A stretch of 64,000 nt of DNA from Parapristionchus giblindavisi (Eukaryota > Nematoda > Chromadorea > Rhabditida > Diplogasteridae). Positions 35,955 to 49,700 of the stretch are shown piece after piece. The DNA is taken from assembly GCA_943737045.1 (NCBI GenBank), contig CALSFV010000224.1:186001-250000 (forward strand). Direction: 5' to 3'. The notes beneath the pieces are model-generated. The model was not told the origin of the DNA. It was given only the letters and a program-made list of their open reading frames with translations, and ran no database searches. A program made the translations under genes and the position numbers. Within the stretch, counting starts at the first letter, position 1. Each line of letters starts with the position of its first letter.

Positions 35955-36261
35955 AAGGAGCGCTATGGAAAGAAGAAATAATGAGAAGCATAGAAATGCC
36001 CCACCCTTGAGAAAATAAAAGGTGCATTAGAAATGATATCGTCAATTCACATAACATTTTAAAAATGCACCAAAGATCAAAGATCAAACGAGTTATGTTT
36101 CGACAAAACATGATTAGAAACGACTTATATGTATATGCTATCTGATTTTTAATAAATCTAGGCTAGTGAAGTATGGGCGTTTTGGATGGCACAAAATGTT
36201 CGGAAATTCGGAGAATGACTGAAATAGAAGTGGTTGACAGTAGGGTTCTGCATTCGTGCAT

Positions 36262-36378
36262 TACTGACACAACCCAAGCTAGTTTAAAACTCCGCTCAAG
36301 CCACACTCTCTCGCTTTCTTTCTCTGCGAGAGAGAGTATTGACAATGAGAGTAAAATTAGCTTGTGTTCTGACTTTAA
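36262..36378. repeat. MITE family A copy
   Basis: GACACAACCCAAGCTAGTTT pairs with AAAATTAGCTTGTGTTCTGA. The loop keeps CTCTCGCTTTCTTTCTCTGC. Confidence 0.65.
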
Positions 36379-36446
36379 ATCGTGCAATTGTCTCTAGGGC
36401 ATCGTAGATTTTTTTTGAATATCACAACATTGATACACAAAAGATG

Positions 36447-36573
36447 TTTTAAAGGGAGAGTGACCTCACTCAATGGCCTCTTCATTGCGCAAACTATTTC
36501 TATGTTCACTAACAACGAGAGAGCATAGACCATTGAAGAGACCGTTGACAAAGGTGTCAGCCTCTTCAAATCA
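36447..36573. repeat. MITE family B copy
   Basis: Starts GTTTTAAAGGGAGAGTGACC. The arms CAATGGCCTCTTCATTGCGC and CATTGAAGAGACCGTTGACA pair. The right end is eroded after TCAGCCTCTTCAAA. Confidence 0.65.
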
Positions 36574-37845
36574 AGCGCAAGACGTTATAATATTGTTTGC
36601 TCTTTAAAGATGGAGACCCACGAGTTTTTTCGTAATAAGACTGTTCGGATAGTATGATAGAGATTCATCACACGAATCGAAAGACATATCTGATATTGAT
36701 TCCCGGTATGTTTAAAGCTCACTATGAGCATTGAAAGTACAACTTTCAAGGAATGTAGAGAGTGCTCATCGAATTTACATACTTTCTCTCTCATTTTCTC
36801 ATTATCCCTTACGCCAATTACCATATAATATAAACAATAGCCAGCATGCTTATCGTGGCGGGAGTCAGTCATGCCAACTCATGGGTCCCCTTCTTTAACA
36901 AAAGATAATTCTTCTAATTCGAAGATCTTTTTCCTATTCTCCATTTTGTTTGTTGTTTCACCCAGTACAAAGCACAATCAAAGTCACACGGCCGTTTAAT
37001 GCGATTCCGTGAAAACCGGAGAGTTCCGGAGCCGTTAAATGGTTTATCATAGGCCCGTTGATTTGATAAGTCGAGACCGTAGGTCGCAAACAGTCATGTG
37101 ACCGCCGATGTTCATCTTATTTGTGCTAATTTCTCCCTTCACTCATTCTCCTATCTTCGAGGAATCGGAGGAGAAAATTTACTTCCTCTTTGATTTCCCT
37201 GAAGAATTCCTGAAACCCCTTTCGAATCTGGTACTGCGCCATCCGGTCTTTCTCTCTGACTATATCTGTCTACGAGAGAATTCAGTCAGAGCAGGGAGCT
37301 GCAAATGGTTGGCATACGCAGTGTCACTTCATTTTTAAAACTACAATTTTTGAAATTTGTATTTTGAACTGTCACATTGTACCTGGCGCAAATGTAAATG
37401 TTGTTCTGGAATTGAACGTATTGGTTCGAACAAGAGAGGTGTGAGGGGTTGGCATAAACATTCGCGGGTCTGGTAAAGTAGGCCCGAAGAAGAGATTTGG
37501 CCCTACTGCATGACGCGTTAATGTCAATACGAAATGAGAGAAACGATTTGTCCGTTGACCTACGAATAATAATTATTTATGTCTTTGAGAAGATCGAGAC
37601 GAATTACTTCCAATTCTGCAGAATACTCGTATAGCATACGTGAAACACATTTGAGATAGAATTCCGAAATATTTGTAAGAATTCTCTCTCACTTCTGCAT
37701 TTTTTTCATTTTTTTTTCGTGTGCCTTGAATAACGGGCTGCATAATACCTTAATCAATAATACCTTAGTTACAATACCTTAGTTATAATTAGTTATAATT
37801 ATAATAGTTAGTTATACATATGTATACCTTAGTTAATCTTGATAA

Positions 37846-38587
37846 GAGGCCGTTTGCGTAAGAGTCGAACAAGGGTTGGCACAGGCCAAAAATTTTAATA
37901 CCCTCAAAACTTGTGTATAGGGGTTATCGACCCCGCTGATGAAGATGGACATAGTTATTTTGGCCCCAGTGGTCCCGCAACGCCTGGGACGGATTACGGT
38001 AACATCACGTTTTCAAGTCGTTCACGGTCCATGGTTGAGCTAGAGGTATGAAAATTGGGCTCCTGGGTCAGAATTCGATGGCGATGATGGCTGTCTACGT
38101 CATTAGTTTTGAAAAGTTTTCAAACGGTTGATTATTGGAAATTTTGATGGACACGGATCACTATATCGAGGCAATATTGAGATGGCAATGTACGTATGGG
38201 CTCATAATACATCATTGGAATCCTCTCGTCACGCCGGTTCGAACTGTCATACTCGCTATGCCCGCATCCGTGTCCATCAAAATTTCCACTAATCAACCTT
38301 TTGAAAACTTTTCAAAACTAATGATGTAGACAGCCATCATCGCCATCGAATTCTGACCCAGGAGCCCAATTTCATACCTCTAGCTCAACCATGGACCGAG
38401 AACGACTTGAAAATGTGATGTTACCGTAATCCCGCCCAGGCGTTGCGGGACCACTGGAGCCGAAATGACTATGCACATCTTCATCAGCGAGGTCGATAAC
38501 CCCTATGCACAAGTTTTGAGGGCATTAAAATTTTTGGCCTGTGCCAACCCTCCCCCAGATTTGCCCGACTCTTACACGAACGGCCTC
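37846..38587. mobile_element. 742 bp palindromic foldback element
   Basis: The ends are GAGGCCGTTTGCGTAAGAGT and, complementary, CGACTCTTACACGAACGGCC. The arms of about 330 bp pair through GGGGTTATCGACC, CAACGCCTGGGA and TGAGCTAGAGGTATGAAA blocks, around a loop near 38170-38250. No transposase frame. Arm differences are point changes, so the arms have diverged modestly. Confidence 0.8.
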
Positions 38588-39975
38588 ATAAAGTGTATTT
38601 ATGTTATAATACCTTTACCTTTTACCTTTATTCGCCTTTCTCCATCTCTAATCCGGCTTCATGAATGTATCATGTATGATTCTTTAAAGTCTGCACTCGC
38701 ATCTACAATATGTATTCCCAAGCGTGCCAGAGGCAAGGAGCGAATGAAAGAACGTCTCTGGAGAGAATAAAGAAGGATGACGGGATGAGAGAGTACGCGA
38801 AATTGAGAGAGTCAGAGAAGCTAGAGAGATTATGTAAGACAAAGAAGTTCAGACGGGAAAAAGATGATGAATGTGGCGAGAGAGTATGGAAAACGAGGAG
38901 AGTAAGTTGAATTATGGTCGTGTTTAGAATGTTTGAAGGGAGAATTATGGGAGATTATGGAAGGGTTGGGATGAGATGTCTTGCAGACTTTGCGAATGCA
39001 CGTAGGGCCATTTATTTTCCATTTTTCCCGAAGAGATATATTTCGTTCTTTGGTTTATGTATGTTGAAATCAGTTACAATGGAATCTAGTAAAGTCACAC
39101 CACGAGCAAATTTGAAACGCTCTACTCTGGTAATATTTATTTCTTATTTCTTTATTCCATCAAATATTTTTACATTAACATTTAAACAACTTTATCAGCA
39201 TTGGGATGTTATTTTAGCTTGTTCGCCATTAGGGTTCTCCATCGAGTCCGATCGTGTCTTGCGATTTGCATGAATTGAGGACCAGCGACCTTTACGAATT
39301 TATCTCTCCATCTCATTGCCATCAAATATAAATGTACATAATCACACACATTAATAACGGAGGGAAAGAGCAGATATGGATTTCCGTCGCTGATACGCGA
39401 TTTCGGATTGCGCTCGGTGGCAGTTTTTTTCGAAGGGTTAAGGGACGAATTCGAGAAACTTTAATAATACTCTCTTGCTTCTTTGTCCACTAGAGAGAAT
39501 TGTCAATACGAATAGCATTTCTTCATAATTTATATCACGTTTTAATGTTTCCATGAATTTGTCCTCTGTAAGAAATAAGAAATATTATTATCATTGAAAA
39601 TAAATCGTGATGCATGATGCCAATCGCATTGAATAAATACTGAACGGATATGAATAGACAGTGAAACCTACATAGTCAGGGGCGTTCAACAAGCCGAGAA
39701 GAAAATTAGTATTACTTTAATCCAGCTATAAAATACATTTTATTAAATATAATACTTATCTGTAGAATTTTAGATTGCTATGTACATCTTCATATTCTTA
39801 TATAAGAGTGAAAGATCCAGAAATTCATTTCATAACACTATTATTATTATCATAAGATCATCAAAAGACAATGATGAAGTATACTGAATTACTTGCTTAA
39901 TTACAAATAACTGCATTTTACATAGTTAATTTCTACCCGTATTTACAATAATCAATAATTTCGACGGAAAATCAA

Positions 39976-41699
39976 TCAATGCCCGCTGGGAGTAGTGGCA
40001 GTGGACGACGGTGCCGTGGGTACGGTATGTTTCCGTGCGGGAGGCGGCAACGAATCGAATGGGAGGGATACGGTAGTTGATACGGGGGAATTGTACTCTA
40101 CGCACGTCTCTTGCAGGACCAGCTCGATGTTCTCGAGGGAACAGTGGGTGGGATCTGGAATTTGCAAATATATATTATTTATTCTTATTATAATTTTAAT
40201 AATAGTATTATGTTTAAGGAACACCCCGAGCTAATTTTACTCTCCGATATGGCAACGCTCTTTCGTAGGCAAAGAAAGCGAGAGAGTGTGACCAGAGCGG
40301 AGAGTTAAAAATTAGCTCGGGTGTGCCTTTAAAGAGTAGATAATTTCGAAGAAATTAAGCTCACTTATGCAATAAATAAACTATTTAATATTTCTTGATT
40401 TCCAAAAGCTCTCATGTCTAGATGCATATCAACATGTCTCTCTAATGGTGGGGTACAACGGCACAAGAAGTCCTACGGTTGATCACTGCTAGGCCAGTGA
40501 TAATTCAAGGCCAAATCTATTCTAATTATATTCTATTAGATTGATGTAAACCAATAAATGTCCTAAACCCACAGCAAGTTCGCTTGTACTTCTCTTTGTG
40601 TTTTGATTCATGACCATTCCAATCTGGACCTATTTGTGATGTCATTTCAACGTGCCCCGAGGGCACTGCCCTCCATTGTTTTTCAAGTGCGAGAAGCCCG
40701 AGTGGGCGATATGCAAGGTTCGAGAGTGTGTTCTCGGTTGCAAAACAAAGATTTTAAAACACGGAAAACTTATTTTGAATTCAGGATAAAGCACAGGGTG
40801 TTCTTGAACTCTCTCAACGACAATGTGATGTTCGAATTTCAGAGATGAAGGGGGTGAGACAGTGGGAATGACACCAATCAACGTATGAGTTTGGAACAGA
40901 AAGGAGGTAATTAAATAGACTCTGCCATTGTTCTTTTTATTACAAAAAAATATCTAAAAATTTCGTAACCCAAAGCTACTTTAAAAGTACCTCACTTTGT
41001 ATTTTTAACCTCTATGCTATAATACCAGAGATTTTTTTGAAATTCTATGACAATAAAGCGGTTACTAACCACTGGTTGGTATCCTTTATTATGCATTGAA
41101 GTAGTCATTTCCAACAATCGTTCTTTTCTGTCATTATTAACCGAAACAACCAAATACAATTGTAAAAACTGTGTAATCTTCACATAACAACCAAATACAG
41201 GCATGAGAACTTTGACATTACAGTGAAAAACGTCCATATCGTGTTAGAGGAGTACAAAAAAGTTTTTTAATCAGTTAGTAACTCTTCAAACAAGATAATA
41301 ATAATTTTAAAAAATAATTTTAGATAATTTTTAGAATCTTCGCATTCGGTCTCACTTATGCGCATAAGGATATAAATATTTGCTAATGATGCATAGAGGT
41401 ATTTCAATTATCAAGAATACCTTTCTTATTGTTATTACAGCTATCAGCCAAAAAAACTAACATCGTTTTTGTTTGTGACTTTTGTTTTTGTTTTTCTCAC
41501 GCATCTCCTTCCACTTTCATCGTTCATTTTTTGTTGTTATGCATTGCATATCTTCACCATTCAAGAAACGAACACACTCTAACTGCGCAAAGACAGCACA
41601 GAAAGATACATTTACAAGTTTAAATTAATTTTAAAATATAAAAAAAAACCTACTTATGATTTGGAGCTGAGTGAATGTCGTTGCCCTCTGTCCAGACAT
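39976..41699 (-). CDS. Small conserved-looking protein, 74 aa, two exons, function unknown
   Basis: Exon 1 is 41654-41699 and exon 2 is 39976-40154, read on the minus strand. The ATG lies two bases after a 3' splice site (AAATTCCAG), typical of an SL trans-spliced start. Exon 1 ends with one base before GTAGGT. Exon 2 opens after TTCCAG in the matching phase. The product begins MSGQRATTFTQLQIINPTHC, continues with an amphipathic helix-like SLENIELVLQETCVEY, and ends in a Ser/Thr/Pro-rich tail to a TGA. There is no signal peptide or membrane segment. An additional middle exon cannot be excluded, but none is needed for phase. The intron contains a family A repeat. The family is not recognised. 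Confidence 0.5.
40212..40333. repeat. MITE family A copy in an intron
   Basis: Left end TTTAAGGAACACCCCGAGCT and right end TTAGCTCGGGTGTGCCTTTAA are well paired. It lies 58 bases from the 3' splice site of the 74-residue protein gene. Confidence 0.75.
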
Positions 41700-43769
41700 T
41701 TCTGGAATTTAAAAGTGAAAAAATTAGATAAATCGGAAATTTTCAAATCAAAATTTCAATCGATAGCCACGAGACAACGGAATAAAAATCTTAATCAATC
41801 TTTAAAAGAATGTTAAAGGCAGGATAATTTGACAGTCGCTACTATGGCAACTATCCTAGACTAAAGAAAGTTTATCCAGAGGCCAACGAATTTCGAATTA
41901 GCTTAGGGTGTTCGCATAAAATTGGTTTAAAACTAAACGTAAAATTCGGGTGTAAGGTCCAAATCGGATAAGATAGTGATGTCAGATCCAGAGGGCGCGC
42001 GAGAGAAACAATAGCTTAAAGTGTGCGTTAGACGTACAATGGGAAGCGAAGGGGGCGGAGCCAGGATGACTCCCCCCAGGGCCGCATCATTCAAATTCGG
42101 TTTGTATCGGGTATGTTTGGGAGAGAATAGGGGTGAAAGAGCGAGGGAACTTCTTCTTTCAATAAGTGAAAACACTTTGGTTTAGCAATAAATGAGCTGG
42201 GGATTTCATATTAGAATCGAGTGGGTGGAATAAGTAGATTTTAAGGTGCAATGCACTGTATTGCAGATTCTGAAATATTCTGCAAAGACATATCATGAGA
42301 TCAAAGATCACGCATCAAAGGGTTAGTGGCAGGAAAGGGAGTAAAAGAATATATATGCTAACTTCATAATCGAGATTTGTAATAAATAATATAGTAGACT
42401 TGCAAAGTTCATTATGAAAATTCAGTTATATGTAATTGAAAAAAAGACAGATATGTTAGAACTACATAACGCGTTATTTTTGGATATGAAAATTGTCTGA
42501 ACAGGTTTTTTCTTCATTCTCTAAATACGTTGACTAAAATAGTGCATTCTATTACACAATCAATCGTCAGCACAAAATGTGCAAAAGATCAAAGATCGCG
42601 TTATTTTGTCGACATTGGAAAAAATGTATTCTCGGATTCTACTATAGCCTATAGTCTAAAGGTCAATATGATATTATGTATCCTCCATTAAACAATAAAA
42701 TATTTAAAAATAGTATCGTTATAATTTTCATCTATTTCAGTGTGACCAAGTGATGCGGATCTGACCCAGCACTAATCCAGGCACGCACGCGCCAAGCCAA
42801 GACGCGTTGCGGCATTTTAAACTTCAATTTGACTTCGCGAAGTGGAGAGAAAGCTTCCCTGAGGCACTCTTCCTCTACTTTGTTTTCAATTTAATTTTAC
42901 AATTTCTTTAAAATTTTACTAGCTAGATCTTTTGATGGTTCTTACTGGAAGTCACTTCCGGTTCAACGACTAATTAGTTTCATTGCTCTTATTATATCTT
43001 TCTCTCTTTCGTAATCTATCAGCTCTCGTCGCATTTCACCTTGACTCCTCTTGTCCCGCTCTCGCACTTCACATCTCTCATCGTGTTACACATTCTTCTT
43101 GGCCCTTCTTTCATTCCCCGAAAAAGGGTGATCCTTATTGATCTGTTAGCAAAACGTCTACAACATGAAACGTTCAGGGAGAAATAGCTTAGAGCGCTTT
43201 CACTTTCCGTTTGTCTCATTTTATGGCACTCACATTGTGGCCACCTTGTTACCAATGATCGCACACGTTGGCCGCGTTAGCGTTGTTTTCGACTTGCCAG
43301 TTGCGTGGGACTAATGATTAGTAGTCACTAATCTGATATGATTAAGTTGGCACATGAATTAATCGGAGCAAAAGTGTTCTAAATCGATCTCAATGTCACT
43401 CTTTCACAACACGAGTGGATCTCTGTTCTATCATCTCCCATCTCATCCCTCTACCTATCAATTTCGAGAGAGAAACAACTCGCGTTAATTGTTAATCGAT
43501 GGCTATTCTTAGTTATTCCCGGAGATTTATTGGCCAATAATGTTGAAGAGTGTGAGAGCAGGGGTTGCCCTTCTTCACATGCGTTTCACGAGCGCGGGAA
43601 GCAATTTCAAATCTTTTGTATACACTTTCCCTCGTTAGTCCACCTCGCTTTTCCTTACAATTAGGAACTAAAAGTCCTGACGTTCATCTATTCGCTATTG
43701 TTTTATCTCTATCTCTGGTTGTAAAATATATTTATTTTTATTTTGTATATTTATATATATTTTTGTAGT
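41700..43769. other. Divergent intergenic region between the 74-aa gene and the CDF gene
   Basis: It should hold both promoters because the two genes point apart. A degenerate family A copy lies at about 41816-41914. At 42741 a 3' splice-like TCTATTTCAG precedes a GC-rich block without an open frame, which may be a 5' untranslated exon of the CDF gene. Two GATCAAAGATC motifs occur at 42299 and 42588. Confidence 0.4.
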
Positions 43770-46700
43770 ATGGCCTCGGCATCCGGTACCGGCGCGCCTG
43801 ACTCGATTGAGAATGCAAACTACGATCAGGTAATCGATGTTTCGGTTGTCCTACCGTGTCTCTATGGTTGGATCTTACACTTAACCGTATAGGACGGACG
43901 TCCAAAAATGCCGCGGCTTATAAGCAATATATTTGATCGATATATACCACCATTAATCATTCTGCCTTTAGCGACCGCAATTTGGCCATCCGCCGGATAC
44001 GGATACGTATGAAAAAAACCTGCCTGACAACGAGAGAGTACTGCATACACAAAAATATTAATTGTTTAGACGGCTGCGGCGGCCCGCTGCACACGGTGTT
44101 TATAATATACTGCTAATGGTGAAAGCCATAACCAAATGAACTCGATTGATTGATGGTAGTATGGATCGCATAGGTGGGCGCGTGAAAACGAATTCTTTTT
44201 GCGCACAGCATTGCCTTCCGTTGCGGGGCCTTGCGCATAGCCATGCTTCGCAAAAATTGGAAAATTTCCAGTCAAATCTGCTAAAAAATGGCAATGCGCA
44301 TAGCCTTGCCCTACAATTCCCCGGTTTGCGCACAGCCTTTCCCCCAACGTGCCCACCTATGATGGATCGATAAGTCAATGGATCTATAGAGTTTCGTTTC
44401 TATAGCATGGAGAGCGGACATTGAGAATTTGGCAAAACGCCACGAAAATATGATATAACCCGCGATTTGGAATAAGTCAGCAATTATTTTTAAAGTGATA
44501 GAGTGGAGCAGTGCGGATCATTAAAAAAACTAAAAAAAACCTTAACCAAAGAAACTCGATAGATTGAAACGTGTCCATAACCGAATGACAGCCATTTTGT
44601 GGAATAGGTCCTATTTCTTGCTTTGTTTTTTTAAACAAGCATATAAGTTACATACAACATTTTTTTCGCGTATATAGACTGTTTTTCGATGCCTCTGTAT
44701 GTGTGAAACTGCTAAGGTCAATTGAATGACCTCTTGATTTTCTTATGGCGCACTAAAAAATAGTGGAAAACGGAAAATGGCGGCTTTCCAGGGTCTAAAA
44801 AAGCACCTGGAAACTCGAAAATTTGAATTCGCGGGCGCGAAAAAAGGTGCGGGAATTCAAATTCTGGCTTTCCAACTGCGGTTTTCTGCGGTTTAAAAAG
44901 GATGTTAAGTAGGAATTTAAGTTCCTACGCTTCAGAAAGGTCGAAAAATGAAATTTCGGCTTTATTTAAGTTTTATAACCGCAGAAAATCGCAGTTAGAA
45001 AGTCAGAATTTGAATTTCCGCGCCTTATTCGCGCCCGCGAATTCAAATTTCGAGTTTCCATTTTCGGTTTTCCAGTGTACTTTTTTAGACCCCGGAAAGT
45101 CGCCCTTTTCCGTTTTCCACTATTTTTTAGTGCGCCATCATACATCGTTACATTTGCCTTACGTGCCTACGCCGTAAGCCCCCTCCGCCGCGTCTCCGGT
45201 TCTAAGACAAATGTAACGATGCATTAGCGAAAGTTATCTTGTCTAAACAATTGATATTTTTATGTATGCAGAACTATCTCGTTGTCGGGCAGGTTTTTTA
45301 TACCTATCCGTATCCAGCGGACGGCCAAATTGCGGTCGCCAAACCATATAGTGCGCACTCTAAGCCTATGCGTACCTTAACTAAGGAACTCTGCAGATTG
45401 TTTAGAGTAACTGAATCGATAGAATATGTAAATGAATCAGTAGAGTAGTGTCTCATCTCATAGTCTCATAAGTCGAATAGCTAGGTTATCGGATTTCAAA
45501 ATGCGGTCAGGTTTTTTTTCGATTTTTGGCAAATTTGGCACGTGTCCGTATCCGACGGATGGCCAAGTTGCGGAATTAGTCTTATTTCTTATTTTGTTAT
45601 TTAAACAAACAAATGCAATTACAGGCAACACTTTTTGCGTACATAGACTCTTTGATAGGCTAATTGAATGGATCAATAGAGTAGTGCGGATACTAAGCCT
45701 AAGCTTTCCTTAACTAAGGAACTCTGCTGAGTGTGAATAGTAACTGAATCGATAGAATATTTAAATGGATCAATAGAGTAGTGCGGATACTAAGCCTAAG
45801 CTTTCCTTAACTAAGGAACTATACTGAGTGTGAATAGTAACTGAATCGATGGAATATTTAAATGAATCAGTAGAGTACAGCGGACTCTAAGCCTAACAAC
45901 ACAATAATAAACATAGTCAGTCCATATTAAACATAATGAGAAAATTTCATAATATATACATCACAATTTTTCATCCCGATCGTGTCATCATTTCATTCTA
46001 CGCTAAATATCAGCGGCGGCATTTCTGGACGTCCGTCCTTTACGGGTGCTCCGTATAGGACGGACGTCCAAAAATGCCGCGGCATTTCTGGACGTCCGTC
46101 CTATACGGATCACAGGATCTTACTGTCTATCATTAGATGACTTCTCTGTTTTTTTTTGTCCCATGCCATTATACAAAAGTTCCATAACCCTCCCATTCTT
46201 CATTCATTATCCTCTTTTTCGCGGTCAATCACAGCCAAAATGAATGTCTATTTTAATCTCAAAATAGCCTGGGCTAAAAAACGGAGAAGTTCCTTATTGT
46301 GTTGTATCTCTCGGTTTCATCTCGCTTGAAAGTAGCACACTTACCGAAGTAGATTGCCTGCTATGATACAGTCTTTTTTTGTCTGAACACGATCTATTTT
46401 AAGTGAGAACCGATCAATACTCATGATTATTTCAATCAATAAATCAATCAATTTATAAATATCACGTCTAATACTAGGAGAAGCGAGGACTTTTTTCTGT
46501 TTTTTTTTCTTCATTGGAATTGACCACCATAGACAATGGTTATTTGAGATAGATCTTTCGAGAGTAGATTTGTCTGTTTGCAGATCATTCTCGGATAGCT
46601 TTGTTTGATGAAATAGGATAAGGCCCTGAAAATGTGTGATGGTAAAGTTAATGGTAGTTGATAAAGCATAGGTCGAATAGCTAGGTTATCAGTTTTCAAA

Positions 46701-49700
46701 ATGCGGCCAGGTTTTTCGATTTTTGGCAAATTTGGCTCAAAATGCGGTCAGGTTTTTCGATTGTTGTGATATTTTGGCTCAAAATGCGGTAAGGTTTTTC
46801 GATTTTTGGGGAAATTTCGGCTCACAACGAGGTCAGGCTTGGTACTTTGTAACATACTTTTCGACCTATGATGCCCAGCAGAGTGTTCTGTGCATTTTGA
46901 AAGTCACCCAACGTATAAACTCTCTTCAAATTAATGCGCTCTCACTCGTCCGGCCTTCAAAGAAAAATGGCTTACACCAGAATACAGTGCTAGAGATTAT
47001 TGATTTATTGATTGCTTTCAGAGCAAGATCATAGTGCCCGAGGCATCGTTGCTGTGCTCGTCTAAATCTTTACCGGTCTCCGTTGTCAAAGCTGTCGACG
47101 GAGGCTCTTCCACCCACTCACTACCAATACCACCCTCGCCTCCCACCTCGAATAAGCCGATTACGGTATCCGGACTGGTACGGTAGCTCTGTATTTTCCG
47201 TTTCTTAGTACTTGAAATGCCGTATAAAAGATATATATGGACGGAGATTTTGTGCAAAAATTAATGAGTATAACGAGTACCATTATCATTACTATTGCTA
47301 TTGATTATTATAATAATAATAATAATTATTATTATTTATATTATTATTATTATTATTATTCATAATAGGATGCCGCTTCGTCCTCGGACAAGGAGAATGG
47401 CTTCGATCTAATGGAGAACGAGGAGGAGGAGCGACTGCTGGGGAACGCTGCGCCTCTGCCGCCTATCGACGGAGTACTGACAGGAAGAAGGTGAGCGGGA
47501 TTTATGATTGGAGTGAAACATGAATCATGCGGGAGCAAACATGATTCGGGGTTTTAAACAGTTATCATGAGTAGGCTCTGATGTGTATAAGGCATTTTCA
47601 TACCCTCACAATGCGAGGATCGACCCGCTATATATGCTCATTTTTTATATGAAAGATTACAATTTAAGCGAAAAATAACGATTTCTCTATATCGAACCCA
47701 CTTTATTTTGATTATCGAGTCACTATGCAAAACAATCCGGTGAGGGCGACGAAAATGTATGATTAGATTGATACATGAATCATGCGGGTGCAGACATGAT
47801 TTGGGTTTTTTAAAACACATTTATCAAAAGCATCAAAAGCTCTGCATGATTGCCCACTACGTACGGTGGTGTAATCGCGACTTGTGTTAGAGTATCCCTC
47901 CTTGATTAGTGTTATTAGAACGAAATAGGTACAGAAAAAGATGTGAATGTATTGTTCAAGCAAATCATAAAACAATCCTGAAATGGATGAAAAAATGGTT
48001 TAATTCTAGATTAGAATCGGAATGAATTTGATCAGACATTGTTGTAGAGGCAGTTGTGCAATCAAATATGAGCGATAGAACATGAAGCGAGATTTCTAGG
48101 GACATTCCATAGTTCTTTAATTTTATTATCGATTTTTTAATGTTTTACCAACCAAATTCCCCGCTACAACCGATAATTGTTGATTGTTTTGGACACTTGC
48201 TCTGTTTGTCGTGTTAGCTAATCGGTAATGCATAGAATAGCTTAAATTCGTTGTTTACTTGTTTTTAACCAGAGAAATAGTGTAATCATAAATCGTTCTT
48301 TATCAATCTCACAGGTTGGTGGGGTGGGATATAGATGTCCTGCCACCGGTATACCACTGGTCGTATGACATATAATAAGATAAGGTAGTACAAAAGGGAA
48401 GTGGGCGTAATAGATTATGCTAGTTTTGCAGATGATTAGGTGGAATTAATTTCCTGATGCAGGTGCCTGTATTGATGTGGGAGATGTATTTACGAAAACC
48501 TCACAGGATTTTTAAAAATATAGTTTGTCGATTTTTTCGATATTTTTCGGTTTAATTGGAATTTTTCTCATAAAAATTTGTCTTATAAAAACGTTGGTCG
48601 ATCCTAAAAAATAAGCCGTATATAGCGGTTTGATCTTCTCGTTATGAGTGTATGAAAATGTATGATGTGGGAAGAAAGAATGAGGTGCTTGATTGAGCTC
48701 ATTTGAAAGAGTAGTCGTTAGAATGTAGAGACTAGTAATTAGGAAGACTGGATCCACTAGTGAAATCGACTCGGACTTTCCGAGGACTAAATCGTGGGTA
48801 TCTTAGTTAGTTGCCTGACCTTGAGAGGCAGAGAGGATCCTACGAGTCCTTCATACCGGCATAGGTCCTTTCTGCCCATCCATTTTCATACCCTCATAAC
48901 GCGAGGATCGACTCACAATATAAGGCTCATTTTTAGTGCGGAAAAAATACAATTTAAGCGAAAAATAATGATTGTTCTAAATCGATTCACTATTTAAAAA
49001 ATCCGGTGAGGGCGCCGAAAATGTGTGGCTCTGTCAATAGATTGCTAGCGGCGCAGTGCAAAAATCTTTCGCCATCCCATCCACCCTCTTTCGTCACCCT
49101 TATTTTCCGATCGCTTTACTCCATCCACTCCACTCCCCCCCCCTCGGCTCATCTGTCTGGTAAACAAATCTAACGGCGCGGCCGAGTAATTTTCCTCTGA
49201 TATTGACTCTGTGAAGCACAAAATCGGCGGGTTGGCTTTTGGATTGTTTTTGTTTGCTATGCGAGCCATGAATTTTGTGATGCGGAAATGGAGAATATTT
49301 ATCGGCGGTATGATGAATGATTATCGTTTAAAGGCACACCCCGAGCTAATTTGAAACTCTCCGCTCTGGCAATACTTTCTCACTTTCTTTGTCTATGAGA
49401 GAGCGTTGCCAGAGCTGAGTGTACAAATATCTCTTGGTGTGCTTTTCATACTAGCAATGGATTGATCTGATTATTGATTGTTGCCTTGCAGCACGTCAAC
49501 GGCAATACCCTTCAGAAACAACGTCGGCTCATCCACGGCTCCGACTTTGAGGTGATCGATTATTCTTGATTGATTGATGCCGTTTATAATAATGGCTTGT
49601 AATGACACATATTTTGGATGTGCATAATAATTGCGATAAATTCTTATACACCTTGCACAGCACTTCAGAATTGTTAAAATTGGCACATTGCGAGCCTGCA

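Larger units (their letters stand above)
35955..39975. other. Intergenic; no gene supported
   Basis: Contains one family A and one family B copy and a 742 bp palindrome, listed separately. A charged open frame at 38710-38910 lacks a convincing exon context. Nothing else with splice signals was recognised. Confidence 0.45.
43972..45342. mobile_element. Nested palindrome in CDF intron 1 (outer element)
   Basis: Outer arms of about 100 bp, 43972-44071 and 45238-45342, contain GCGACCGCAATTTGGCC, TACGGATACG and AACCTGCCTGACAACGAGA on the left and their complements on the right. Two other inverted-repeat elements (44169 and 44745) lie inside. It is interpreted as an older foldback element later invaded by others. 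Confidence 0.7.

Noticed and set aside
38710..38910. Highly charged open frame (ERIKKDDGMREYAKLRESEK)
   Set aside because: Low complexity, with no convincing 3' splice site or partner exons; a GAGAGTAAG-like end alone is not enough.
44146..44373. Open frame with repeated HSHASQ and GNAHSLALQ
   Set aside because: It lies inside the 193 bp inverted-repeat element.
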